A stretch of 41,933 nt of DNA, taken from the NCBI RefSeq assembly GCF_902705885.1, contig NZ_CACSIP010000024.1, positions 1 through 41,933 on the forward strand, in the 5' to 3' direction. Numbering within the stretch: the stretch's first letter is position 1; each line of letters begins with the position of its first letter. The stretch comes from Mycolicibacterium austroafricanum (GTDB lineage: Bacteria; Actinomycetota; Actinomycetes; Mycobacteriales; Mycobacteriaceae). The notes beneath the pieces are model-generated. The model worked only from the letters and a program-made list of their open reading frames with translations, ran no database searches and had not been told where the DNA came from. The translations under genes and the position numbers were made by a program. This document shows, piece by piece, positions 7,969 through 16,363 of the stretch.

Positions 7969-9228
7969 CTAACCACGTGACAGCACGCTGTGCAGCTCAG
8001 GTGCCGGCGCCCGGGCGGCGCCGGCACGTCGCCCTTCTCGAATCACCATCGCCATCCCGAGAATCCAGAACGGCACCTGCACCAGCTCCGCGTACCGAAA
8101 GGCGTCCAGGGTGTATGCGTCACCGCCGTGGGAATGCAGCCGCAACGCCCAGCCCATGAGCAGGATGACGAGCACGCTGGACAGGAAACCGCCTCCGTTG
8201 ACGATGCCGGTGGCCGTGCTCAACCGGTACGGCGGATTGTGGTCGCGGGCGATGTCGAAGGCGACCATCGATCCCGGGCCACCGATGCACAGGGCCGCCG
8301 CCAGCAGCACCAGTAGCGCGAGCGGTGCCGGCCCGGAACCGACGAGGACCGCCAACCACGCCGCGGCCTGCACGGCCACCACGACGCCGACCAGGGCCAC
8401 TCGCCGTTGGGGCATTCGCGCTGACAACCCGCCGATCACCGGCGCGATCAGAATGCCCACCAGCACGTAGACGGTGAACAACCCCTGGGCGGTGGTCTGC
8501 GCCAGCCCGAGGCCACCGACCAGGAACGGGTACCCCCACAGCACCGCGAAGGTGTTGCCGGCAAACGGCGTCACGAAGTGAGCCCAGAATGCCAGCCGGG
8601 TTCCGCTTTCCGCCCACGCCTCGGACAACCGGGTGCGCATGGCGACCGCCTGAACTCGTTCGTGCCGGTTCTCCCTCACCACGACGAACACCAACACCGC
8701 CACCAATGCCGACGTGCCGGCGAGCGCCAGGAAGCCACTGACCCACCCCGCGACGTGCACCAGTGCCGCGAACGGGATGACGCTGATGAGTTGGCCGAAC
8801 TGCCCCAACAGTCCGGTGGCCTGCACCGCGACCGGCGCGAGCCGGCGCGGGAAGCGGATCCCGATGACTCGTAGCACGCTGGGAAAGATCATCGCGTCGC
8901 CGGCGCCGAGTACGACGCGCGCCGCGATGCCGACGGCAACATTGGGCGCCAACGCCAACACCACCGACGAGCAGGCCAGCAGCGTCATCCCGACCGTCAG
9001 CACTGCCCGTGGCCCGAACCGGTCCAGCGCCAGGCCGGCCGGGATCTGCATCACCCCGTAGACGGCGAGTTGCAGGACCGCGAACAGCGACAGCGTCGCG
9101 GGGTCGACCGCGAAGTGCTCGGCGGTCTCCAGTCCCAGCGCGGCCAGTGAGGTGCGGTTGGTGATCGAGACGGTGTAGGCCGCGATCCCCGCGCACCAGA
9201 CGGCCACGACGCCGGTCGTCTTGCTCAC
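7969..9228 (-). CDS. Major facilitator superfamily transporter
   Basis: A 419-residue polytopic membrane protein with about twelve hydrophobic segments. A motif close to the MFS loop 2-3 signature (GLALDRFGPRAVLTVG, about residues 65-80) is present. It is the last gene of the deoR-GH4-nagB-MFS unit; its GTG start overlaps the nagB stop (GTGA), so it is translationally coupled to sugar catabolism. It could be a second importer for the same sugar, or an exporter of sugar phosphates or products. The substrate cannot be assigned from sequence, and the cluster already has its own ABC importer. Confidence 0.87.
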   Translation of the reverse strand: MSKTTGVVAVWCAGIAAYTVSITNRTSLAALGLETAEHFAVDPATLSLFAVLQLAVYGVMQIPAGLALDRFGPRAVLTVGMTLLACSSVVLALAPNVAVGIAARVVLGAGDAMIFPSVLRVIGIRFPRRLAPVAVQATGLLGQFGQLISVIPFAALVHVAGWVSGFLALAGTSALVAVLVFVVVRENRHERVQAVAMRTRLSEAWAESGTRLAFWAHFVTPFAGNTFAVLWGYPFLVGGLGLAQTTAQGLFTVYVLVGILIAPVIGGLSARMPQRRVALVGVVVAVQAAAWLAVLVGSGPAPLALLVLLAAALCIGGPGSMVAFDIARDHNPPYRLSTATGIVNGGGFLSSVLVILLMGWALRLHSHGGDAYTLDAFRYAELVQVPFWILGMAMVIREGRRAGAARAPAPELHSVLSRG

Positions 9229-9950
9229 CGGCGTGCGGTGCTCAGTTTCGTGGCGGCCGTCGGATCGAGGGTGATGTGCACATCCGGGTGCCGCTGCAAG
9301 ATGCTGGCCGGACAGGATTCGGTGACCTCACCCAGCATGGCGGCCACCGCCGCGGCCTTGCGCGTGCCGATGGCAACCAACTCGATCCGCGCGGCCCGCA
9401 TGATCGTCGCGAGTCCCTGCGTCTGACATTCGGTGGGGACGTCTTCCAGTCGGGTGAAGAAGCGGGCGTTCGCGCGACGGGTGGATTCAGCGAGCGTGGC
9501 CCGGTGCGTGACGGCGGCGAACGACGTGCCCGGTTCGTTGAACCCGATGTGCCCGTTCTCCCCGATACCGAGAAGTTGGACGTCGACCCCAGCCGCGGTG
9601 ATCGCTTCCTCGTAGTCCTGCACCGGGCCGTCGGGAACATGAAGAGTCGCCGGATCCGCGCCCAGCGGTTCGATGAGCACTCGTTCCAGCACCGATCGGT
9701 AGCACTGAGGATGCCCCGCCGGCAGGCCCAGGTACTCGTCGAGCGCATACCATTGCACCCCGGCCACATCCAGCCCCTCGCGGACCCGGCGGGCCAGCGC
9801 CCGGTAGACCGGTTCCGGCGATGAGCCGGTGGCCACACCGATCACCGCGTTCGGCTTGTCCTCGATGATCGCGGCGATCCGGGCGGCGACCTGTTCACCA
9901 ACAGCCGCTGGGTCGGGCGCCACCTCGATCGTCGTGGTGGGACTGGTCAT
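9225..9950 (-). CDS. nagB: Glucosamine-6-phosphate deaminase
   Basis: A 241-residue cytosolic enzyme converting glucosamine-6-phosphate to fructose-6-phosphate and ammonia. The phosphate-binding VATGSSP is at about 39-45, the catalytic Asp71 lies in ALDEYLG, and the ring-opening motif ENGHIGFNEPG has His134. The motif has Asn132 where E. coli NagB has Asp141, as in the short Gram-positive (B. subtilis-type) enzymes, whose length it also matches. ATGA overlaps link it to the GH4 gene upstream, and a GTGA overlap links it to the MFS gene downstream. Its presence says the imported glycoside yields an amino sugar. No deacetylase (NagA) lies in the window. Confidence 0.93.
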   Translation of the reverse strand: MTSPTTTIEVAPDPAAVGEQVAARIAAIIEDKPNAVIGVATGSSPEPVYRALARRVREGLDVAGVQWYALDEYLGLPAGHPQCYRSVLERVLIEPLGADPATLHVPDGPVQDYEEAITAAGVDVQLLGIGENGHIGFNEPGTSFAAVTHRATLAESTRRANARFFTRLEDVPTECQTQGLATIMRAARIELVAIGTRKAAAVAAMLGEVTESCPASILQRHPDVHITLDPTAATKLSTARR

Positions 9951-11317
9951 GCAGGGACCATCCCGAGCACCGTGGCGATGGCCGGGTTTGCGGCGGTGTA
10001 TCCGTCGAGCAACTGACGGGCCACCGTCACCGAGTCCACCAGCGGATGGAGGGCGAACGCCTTGAGGGCCTCTGCCGGCGAACCGGTGACCGCCGCCGCG
10101 ATCGCGTGCCGCTCGACCGCCTTGACCTGCTGCATGAGTCCGAGCTGGTGCAGGTCGGGCTGGCTGGCCAGCGACAGCGGGTGCACCCCGTTGGCGTCGA
10201 CCATGGTGGGCACCTCGACGACGGCGTCGTCGGGCAGACCCGCGACGGTGCCGCGGTTGCGCACGTTGAGGATCATCGTGGCCCTCTCATTGCGGGCGAT
10301 CGAGGTCATCACTCCGAGCGCGACACCGGCGTAACCGAGGTGGGCGGGATCGGCCTCGTGCTCACGTTCGGTCGACGGAGCACCTTGTACCCCGCCTTTC
10401 GCCTCGGCCATGTAGCTGGCGCCGCGTTCGTCGACGGCGGCCGACCACACCTGAGCGGCGCGCGGTCCGGCCGCGGCGGCCTCGGCGAAGAATCGGCTCT
10501 GCGAGTCCAACAGGAAGTCTCCGCGGGTCTGCGGCGACTCCAGGATGCGTCGCACCGCGTCCCGGTTGAAGTAGTAGTAGTACAGGTATTCGTTGGGGAT
10601 CAGACCCAGTTCGCGGATCCAGTCTTTCCCGAAGACCAGCGCCTCTTCCATCCGGCTCAGCCGGGGTTCGTCGGCGAGGAGTTCGGGGAGCACATCGCGA
10701 CCGCCCACCAGGACACGGCGCATCCAGCCCAGGTGGTTGAGGCCGACGTAGTCCATCTGCACCCGGGTGTGGTCGTGGCCGAGCGCATTGGCGACCCGGC
10801 GACCCAGCCCCGAGGGCGTGTCGCAGATGCCCAGCGCGCGGTCGCCGAGCACGCTCTGCAGCGCCTCGGTGATGATGCCGGCGGGGTTGGTGAAGTTCAG
10901 GAAGTACGCGTCCGGTGCGACGCGGCGCACCACCTCGGCGATGTCCAGCATCACCGGCACGGTGCGCAGCGCGTAGGCGATGCCGCCCGGGCCGGTGGTC
11001 TCCTGGCCGAGGACGTTGAGGTCCAGCGCAACGTGCTCGTCGCAGCAACGCCCTTCGACACCACCCACCCGGATCGCGGCGAAGACGAACTGCGCACCGG
11101 CAAGGGCGGGTTCGAGTTGAGTGTGCGTGCTCAGCACCGGCGCCTCGGCGAACCCCTCGGAGAGTTGATCGAGGATCGCCGTCATCGTGGTCAGGCGGGA
11201 CTCGTCGACGTCGTAGAGCGCGACCTCGGTCACCCGCGGGAAACCTTGGTCGCGGACGAGTGCCTGCCACACGTAGGGGGTCCGGAATCCGCCACCGCCG
11301 AGGATCGTGAGCTTCAT
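9947..11317 (-). CDS. Glycoside hydrolase family 4, 6-phospho-beta-glucosidase-like
   Basis: A 456-residue GH4 enzyme, a family that cleaves (mostly 6-phosphorylated) glycosides by an NAD+ and Mn2+-dependent redox mechanism. The nucleotide motif ILGGGG is at residues 5-10, NFTNPAG at 141-147, and the probable metal ligands are Cys165 (GICDTP) and His195 (GLNHLGW), spaced as in characterised GH4 enzymes. ATG 11317 overlaps the deoR stop (ATGA) and the gene overlaps nagB in the same way. Frames extending further upstream run into deoR and are rejected. In this setting it should release glucosamine-6-phosphate, or a glycoside of it, for NagB. The sugar itself is inferred. Confidence 0.9.
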   Translation of the reverse strand: MKLTILGGGGFRTPYVWQALVRDQGFPRVTEVALYDVDESRLTTMTAILDQLSEGFAEAPVLSTHTQLEPALAGAQFVFAAIRVGGVEGRCCDEHVALDLNVLGQETTGPGGIAYALRTVPVMLDIAEVVRRVAPDAYFLNFTNPAGIITEALQSVLGDRALGICDTPSGLGRRVANALGHDHTRVQMDYVGLNHLGWMRRVLVGGRDVLPELLADEPRLSRMEEALVFGKDWIRELGLIPNEYLYYYYFNRDAVRRILESPQTRGDFLLDSQSRFFAEAAAAGPRAAQVWSAAVDERGASYMAEAKGGVQGAPSTEREHEADPAHLGYAGVALGVMTSIARNERATMILNVRNRGTVAGLPDDAVVEVPTMVDANGVHPLSLASQPDLHQLGLMQQVKAVERHAIAAAVTGSPAEALKAFALHPLVDSVTVARQLLDGYTAANPAIATVLGMVPA

Positions 11318-12090
11318 GCGATGATCACCTTTCTGCCGGCTTCGCGGCTGCCTTCGAGTTCGTGCTCGGGTGTTCCCGGTGTTGTGATCAGTACGTCGAC
11401 TTCGTCGAGGGTGCACAGGCGCATGGCGCCGGTCCCGGGGAACTTGAGTTCGCTGGCCAACAGCACGATGCGTTGCGACGCCGCGATCAGCGCCTGTTTG
11501 ATCGGCGCTTCCACCGCCATGTTGTCGACCACTCGTCCTCCGCGGACACCTGTGCAACTCAGGAACATGGTGTCGGCACTGAGTTGGCCGATGACCTGCT
11601 CGGCCAGCGGGCCGACCAACGACTGGTAGTTGCGCCGCAACACTCCGCCCAGCAGCACCAGTTCGACGGCGTCGTCGTCGCGGAGCTCGTCGAAGACCGC
11701 CAGGTTCGAGGTGATGACGGTGACCGGGCGGCCACGCAGTGCGCGGGCCACCAGCGGTGTGGTGGAACCGATGTCAAGCACCACCACCTCACCGTCGGAC
11801 ACCAGTTCCGCAGCCTGATGGGCCATCCGTTGCCGCAGATCGGCATCAGGGGACGCGTCGGTTCGCAACGGGTCCTCGATCACCCCCGAGTCGGTGATGT
11901 TGGCGCGGCTGCCGGTCGTCAGGATCGCGCCGCCGTACATCCGCTCCAGACGGCCCGCCCTGGCAAGGATGTCCAGGTCGCGGCGGATGGTCGACTCACT
12001 GACCCCCAGTGATTCGGCCAGCCTGCCAACCGTCTGACCACCGCCGGCCAGCGCGGCCAGGATTCGTTCGTGACGTTCGGCGAAGAACAT
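11314..12090 (-). CDS. DeoR-family sugar regulator
   Basis: A 258-residue DeoR-type repressor. The N-terminal winged helix (VGRLAESLGVSESTIRRDL, about residues 21-39) is followed by a sugar-phosphate-sensing ISOCOT domain (DIGSTTPLVARAL; later LLASELKFPGTGAMRL). It is the first gene of the catabolic unit and is divergent from the kinase-ABC operon, so it most likely controls both in response to a phosphorylated intermediate. The start ATG 12090 (MFFAERHERI) is chosen over an upstream frame because it gives the standard DeoR N-terminus and lies right after a -35/-10 pair, implying a leaderless or nearly leaderless mRNA. Confidence 0.9.
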   Translation of the reverse strand: MFFAERHERILAALAGGGQTVGRLAESLGVSESTIRRDLDILARAGRLERMYGGAILTTGSRANITDSGVIEDPLRTDASPDADLRQRMAHQAAELVSDGEVVVLDIGSTTPLVARALRGRPVTVITSNLAVFDELRDDDAVELVLLGGVLRRNYQSLVGPLAEQVIGQLSADTMFLSCTGVRGGRVVDNMAVEAPIKQALIAASQRIVLLASELKFPGTGAMRLCTLDEVDVLITTPGTPEHELEGSREAGRKVIIA

Positions 12091-12099
12091 GGCGTCGAT

Positions 12100-12129
12100 C
12101 GTATACCGAACTTGCTCAACTTTGCACAA
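12100..12129 (-). promoter_or_regulatory. Candidate deoR promoter, near-leaderless
   Basis: On the minus strand TTGTGC (12124-12129), an 18-bp spacer and TATACG (12100-12105) form a sigma-A-like promoter. The expected transcription start is about 12093, only a few bases before the deoR ATG at 12090, and there is no ribosome binding site. Confidence 0.5.
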
Positions 12130-12190
12130 CTCTGACTATCTCCGACCAATTTCGTCGAAATAACACGCGATTGACCGTCACGAAACATCA

Positions 12191-12219
12191 TTGACATTCA
12201 ACGGCTCCACAGTGACACT
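12191..12219 (+). promoter_or_regulatory. Candidate promoter of the kinase-ABC operon
   Basis: TTGACA (12191-12196), a 17-bp spacer and GACACT (12214-12219) lie 47 bp before the kinase start. Between them and the gene, 12222-12246 is an A-rich stretch carrying repeated CAAnC words, a plausible DeoR site. The strong ribosome site AGGAGG (12251-12256) precedes the GTG at 12266. Confidence 0.5.
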
Positions 12220-12265
12220 CCACAAACAATCAAACTCAGTCAATCCTGATAGGAGGTGAGCAAGT

Positions 12266-13228
12266 GTGACCGACGTCCTGGTGGTCGGGCGCATCTACAG
12301 CGACCTGATCTTCACCGGCGTCCACGCCCCCGCTCCCGGGGCCGAGGTGCTGGCCGACGGTTTCTCGATCTCTCCCGGCGGCGCCGCCAACCGGGCCGTC
12401 GCCGCCGCCCGCCTTGGCGCGGACACCGCACTGCTCAGCGAGTTCGGTGACGATCCCATCGGCTCCATCGTCCAGCGCAGCCTGCGCGACGAATGCGGCC
12501 TCGACCTGAGCGCCACCGCGACCCGTCCCGGCCATCAGATTTCCATTTCGGTCGCCATCACCGATGGCCACGACCGTGCTTTCGTCACCTACCAGGCCGA
12601 TGGGGACCTCCCCGAATGGCCGGCGGACCGACCCTGCCGGGTCGCGCATCTGGGTCTGGCCGGAGACCTTCCCGACTGGGCCGTCAACCTCCGGCGCCGG
12701 GGCACCACCTTGGTCGGCGGGGTCGGTTGGGACGCTTCCGGCGAATGGTCGCAACGCCTGCTCGACCGGCTCGGCGATGTCGACGTCGTCATCGTCAACG
12801 ACGCCGAGGCGCTCGGATACACCCGCGCCGAAACGGTCGACGACGCCCTGGGCATCCTCGCCCGGTACGTCGACATCGCGATCGTGACGCTGGGCCGCGC
12901 CGGTGCCATCGCCGCGCGGGGGAGCACCCGGGTACAGGTACCCGCGCTGGTGGTGCACGCCGTCGATCCGACCGGCGCGGGTGATTCCTTCGCCGCCGGG
13001 TTCATGGCCGCGACCGCATGGGGCTGGGATCTCGAACAGCGTCTGCGGCTGGCCGCGGCCAGTGCCGCCTGCACCGTCCGGTCCGCCGGCGGGGCCGCCA
13101 GCGCTCCCCGCCCCGAAGACATCGCCACCCTGCTCGACCAATGCCACGCCGACGAAGGCTGGGCATTCATCCGTCGGTGGACCCGCCGACACCACACTGC
13201 TGCACCAGAAGGAGTCCTGTCGTCATGA
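12266..13228 (+). CDS. PfkB/ribokinase-family sugar kinase
   Basis: A 320-residue ATP-dependent sugar kinase. PfkB signature 1 is GGAANRAVAAARLG (38-51) and signature 2 is DPTGAGDSFAAGF (234-246), with Asp240 as catalytic base. It leads the plus-strand operon and overlaps the solute-binding protein gene by ATGA. PTS genes are absent here, so this kinase is the obvious source of the phosphate needed by a GH4 phospho-glycosidase or by NagB. It could phosphorylate the imported glycoside, free glucosamine, or the aglycone sugar; sequence alone does not separate these. GTG start with AGGAGG nine bases upstream. Confidence 0.9.
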   Translation: MTDVLVVGRIYSDLIFTGVHAPAPGAEVLADGFSISPGGAANRAVAAARLGADTALLSEFGDDPIGSIVQRSLRDECGLDLSATATRPGHQISISVAITDGHDRAFVTYQADGDLPEWPADRPCRVAHLGLAGDLPDWAVNLRRRGTTLVGGVGWDASGEWSQRLLDRLGDVDVVIVNDAEALGYTRAETVDDALGILARYVDIAIVTLGRAGAIAARGSTRVQVPALVVHAVDPTGAGDSFAAGFMAATAWGWDLEQRLRLAAASAACTVRSAGGAASAPRPEDIATLLDQCHADEGWAFIRRWTRRHHTAAPEGVLSS

Positions 13229-14577
13229 GAAGCTCACTACGCACCATTGCGGCCGCCGCCGCCGCGTTATTGGCGCTGAGCGCCTGCGCACCGGGGCCCT
13301 CCGGCTCACCGGAGGACACCGCGGCTCCCACCGGTGCGGTGTCCCAGGACGTCGCCGCCGCGGGCGACGTGACGCTGACGGTCTGGGACCAGAACACCGA
13401 TGGCGGCATCGTGGCCGCCCAGGAGCAGCTCAACTCGGCGTTCGAGGAAAAGTACCCGAACGTCAAGATCGAGCGCACCGCCCAGTCGTTCAGCGATCTG
13501 AAGACCACGCTGAAACTCGCGCTGTCCAGCAACACCCCGCCCGACGTCGTCCAAGCCAACCAGGGTTACCCGGACATGGGCGCGTTCGTTTCCGCAGGAA
13601 TGCTGCGCCCGATGACCGACTACGCCGAGCTCTACGACTGGAGCTCCTACTACCCGGAAAGCCTGCTCAAGCAGAACAGCTTCAGTTCCGATGGCAAGAC
13701 CTGGCAGGGCGACACCCTGTTCGGGGTGTCGCAGACTGGTGAGATCGTCGGCGTCTACTACAACCGCGCCAAGCTCGAAGAACTCGGGCTGGCCGTCCCC
13801 ACCACGCTGGCCGAACTGGACAGCGCGATGGACACCGCCCACGCCGAGGGCATGCTGCCGCTGGCTTTCGGCAACCTGGAGAAGAGCCCCGGCATCCACC
13901 TGTTCGGTGTCACCCAAGCTGCCATCGCCGGACCCGAAGCCGTCTCCGAGCTGGTCAGCGGTCAGGGCGGAGCCTGGACTGATGCGCCGACTGTGCAAGC
14001 GGCCCAACAGATCTCGGATTGGGCCAAGGGCGGGTATTTGACCCCGGGCGCCAACGGTGTGTCCCGCGACGATGCCATCGCCGCCTTCGCCAGGGGGGAT
14101 GCACTCTTCACCATCACCGGCACCTGGAAGGAACAGGACCTGCGCAGCGCAATGGGCGACGACGTCGGCTTCACGACGTTGAGCACCGCCGACGCCACGC
14201 CGTCGACGACCGGCGGGCAGGGGCTCGCCTGGGCGATCACCTCGAAATCGGCTCACCCGGATGTGGCCGCGGCCTACATCGACTTCATCACCAACGCCGC
14301 CGCGGCCGAGGTTCTCATCGACACCGGCAACCTGCCGACCGTCCTACCTGACGATTACCAGCCGGCCGCGGGCACGCTGGCCGCTGACGTGGCCACCCAG
14401 TACCGCGACGTGCAGGACGCCGACGGCACCGTGCCCTACCTGGACTACTCGACGCCGACCTTCTACGACACACTCACCGCGGCGGTCCAGGAACTGGTCG
14501 GTGGGCAGTCCGATCCCGGACAGTTCACCTCGACGCTGCAGACCGACTACGCGGCGTTCCTGAACAGCCGAAAATGA
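13225..14577 (+). CDS. ABC sugar transporter solute-binding lipoprotein
   Basis: A 450-residue extracytoplasmic binding protein of the carbohydrate (family 1) type. It has a lipoprotein signal peptide with lipobox LSAC, Cys21 being the lipidated residue. The mature part starts TLTVWDQNTDGG and has the usual two-lobed family features (PDVVQANQGY, AITSKSAHPDVAAAYIDFI). The start ATG 13225 overlaps the kinase stop and has GGAG 14 bases upstream. A much longer frame reaching into the kinase gene is rejected because it would bury the signal peptide. It delivers sugar to the two permeases encoded next. Confidence 0.92.
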   Translation: MRSSLRTIAAAAAALLALSACAPGPSGSPEDTAAPTGAVSQDVAAAGDVTLTVWDQNTDGGIVAAQEQLNSAFEEKYPNVKIERTAQSFSDLKTTLKLALSSNTPPDVVQANQGYPDMGAFVSAGMLRPMTDYAELYDWSSYYPESLLKQNSFSSDGKTWQGDTLFGVSQTGEIVGVYYNRAKLEELGLAVPTTLAELDSAMDTAHAEGMLPLAFGNLEKSPGIHLFGVTQAAIAGPEAVSELVSGQGGAWTDAPTVQAAQQISDWAKGGYLTPGANGVSRDDAIAAFARGDALFTITGTWKEQDLRSAMGDDVGFTTLSTADATPSTTGGQGLAWAITSKSAHPDVAAAYIDFITNAAAAEVLIDTGNLPTVLPDDYQPAAGTLAADVATQYRDVQDADGTVPYLDYSTPTFYDTLTAAVQELVGGQSDPGQFTSTLQTDYAAFLNSRK

Positions 14578-15518
14578 CGTCGGTGCTGTCGAGGGTAACG
14601 GTGCGTGGCGGCGATTCGGGGGCCGATTCAGGGGCCGCCCCGGGTCGCCGGCACCGCCGTCGCCTCATCCCGTACCTGTACGTGGCTCCGGCGTTGCTGG
14701 TGTCGGTGCTGTTCCTCGGGGTGCCGATGGTGCAGACCCTGCAGTACTCGTTCTTCAACTGGGACGGGTTGGGTGCGTCGACATCCGCGGGAATCACCAA
14801 TTACCTCAGCATCTTTCGCGACGAACAGCTGCGGGATTCGTTCCTGCACGCCGGCGTGCTGATGCTGTTCTACGCGGCGGCCCCCGTCGTGCTCGCGCTG
14901 TTCCTGACAGCGCTGATCTCCCGGGCGCATGGGATGGCATCGATGTCGTTCTTCCGCACGGTGCTGTTCCTGCCGCAGGTGATCGCCTCGGTGGTGGTGG
15001 CCACCATCTGGGTGTCCATCTACTCGCAGAACGGGTTGCTCAACCAGATACTGGGCTCGGTCGGCCTGGAGTCGCTGACCCGGGTCTGGCTGGGCGACCA
15101 CAGTACTGCGCTGATGGCCATCGGGCTGGTCGGCACCTGGGTGAACATCGGGCTGTGCCTGGTGCTGTTCCTGTCCGGTATCGGCAACATCGCGCCGGAG
15201 CTGTTCGAGGCCGCCCGCCTCGACGGCGCCGGTCGAACCCGGGAGTTCTTCGCGATCACACTCCCGGCGCTGCGTGGCCAGATCGCGGTAGCACTCACCT
15301 TGACTGTCGTCTCGGCGCTCAAGACCTTCGATCTCGTCTACATCACCACCCGCGGCGGCCCTGGCAACGCCACCACCGTGCCCGCGTTCGAGGCCTACAA
15401 CCGGGCCTTCAACACCGGCCAGGTCGGACTGGCCGCAGCGGTGGCCGTCGTGCTGACTCTGGTCATCATCTCGGTCACCGTGTTGATCAACCGCATCGAA
15501 CCCAGGGACGTCTCGTGA
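14574..15518 (+). CDS. ABC sugar transporter permease 1 (MalF-like)
   Basis: A 314-residue inner-membrane permease with six predicted helices after a basic N-terminal tail. The EAA loop EAARLDGAGRTREFFAITLP, which docks with the ATPase, lies at about residues 214-233. It overlaps the binding protein gene by ATGA and the next permease by GTGA. It belongs to the MalF-type half of CUT1 carbohydrate importers. Confidence 0.92.
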   Translation: MTSVLSRVTVRGGDSGADSGAAPGRRHRRRLIPYLYVAPALLVSVLFLGVPMVQTLQYSFFNWDGLGASTSAGITNYLSIFRDEQLRDSFLHAGVLMLFYAAAPVVLALFLTALISRAHGMASMSFFRTVLFLPQVIASVVVATIWVSIYSQNGLLNQILGSVGLESLTRVWLGDHSTALMAIGLVGTWVNIGLCLVLFLSGIGNIAPELFEAARLDGAGRTREFFAITLPALRGQIAVALTLTVVSALKTFDLVYITTRGGPGNATTVPAFEAYNRAFNTGQVGLAAAVAVVLTLVIISVTVLINRIEPRDVS

Positions 15519-16339
15519 CATTGTCCCGGCGCGAACGCATTCTCAACGAGATCATTCTCGGCGTGTTCGCGACCTTCGCGGTGGTGCCGCTGCTCGGTGT
15601 GCTGCTGTCCTCGGTGACACCGGCCAAGGAGAACACCGGCGGGTTCGCCATCCCGTCGCACCTCGCGTTCGGCAACTACGCGCAAGCTTGGACCCGAGGC
15701 AACTTCGCCACCTATCTGTCCTCCAGTGTGCTGGTGGCGGCCGCCGTCGTCGCGCTGACCGTGGTGTTGGCCATCCTTGCCGGATTCGCCTTCGCCCGAA
15801 TGCAATTCGTCGGCTCGTCCGTCCTGTTCTATACGCTGCTGATCGGGCTGACCCTGCCGGCTGAGGCATTCATCATCCCGCTGTACTTCAACTTGCGCAC
15901 AGCCGGGCTGACAGACTCCTATCTGGCCTTGATCCTGCCCCAAACCGCGCAGTCGCTGGCGTTCGCGACGTTCTGGATGCGCAATCAATTCCGCACGTTC
16001 CCCGGCGAGATCATCGAGGCGGCCCGCCTCGACGGTGCCCGCGACCTGAAAGTGCTTTGGCGGGTGATGGTCCCGGCCTGTATCGCGCCGATCATGACGA
16101 TGGCCGTGTTGGTCACGATGTGGACGTGGAACGAGTTCTTGCTGCCGCTGGTGCTGATCGTCTCCGAGGATCGCCGGACCGCTCCCTTGGGCCTGGCGTT
16201 CTTCCAAGGTCAGCACCTCACTGAGTACTCACTGTTGTCCGCGGCCGGCGTCATGGTCGCGCTACCGATCGCCGTTCTGTATTTCGCGCTGCAGAAGCGC
16301 TTCATCAGCGGGATGGTCGGCGGTATCTCCAGCCGCTGA
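15515..16339 (+). CDS. ABC sugar transporter permease 2 (MalG-like)
   Basis: A 274-residue membrane permease with six predicted helices. The EAA loop EAARLDGARDLKVLWRVMVP is at about residues 168-187, and the C-terminus ALQKRFISGMVGG is typical of MalG-like CUT1 partners. The start is GTG 15515, overlapping the permease 1 stop as GTGA. A longer frame beginning inside permease 1 has no family match at its N-terminus and is rejected. Confidence 0.92.
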   Translation: MTLSRRERILNEIILGVFATFAVVPLLGVLLSSVTPAKENTGGFAIPSHLAFGNYAQAWTRGNFATYLSSSVLVAAAVVALTVVLAILAGFAFARMQFVGSSVLFYTLLIGLTLPAEAFIIPLYFNLRTAGLTDSYLALILPQTAQSLAFATFWMRNQFRTFPGEIIEAARLDGARDLKVLWRVMVPACIAPIMTMAVLVTMWTWNEFLLPLVLIVSEDRRTAPLGLAFFQGQHLTEYSLLSAAGVMVALPIAVLYFALQKRFISGMVGGISSR

Positions 16340-16363
16340 CCCAACTAATCGAGGGAGATACCC

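Noticed and set aside
10046..11629. Plus-strand frame of 527 codons antisense to the GH4 and deoR genes
   Set aside because: No recognisable domain; both opposing genes have intact active-site or DNA-binding motifs.
13018..13224. Long N-terminal extension of the sugar-binding protein
   Set aside because: It would place the lipoprotein signal peptide in the middle of the protein; ATG 13225 gives a normal signal and lipobox and overlaps the kinase stop.
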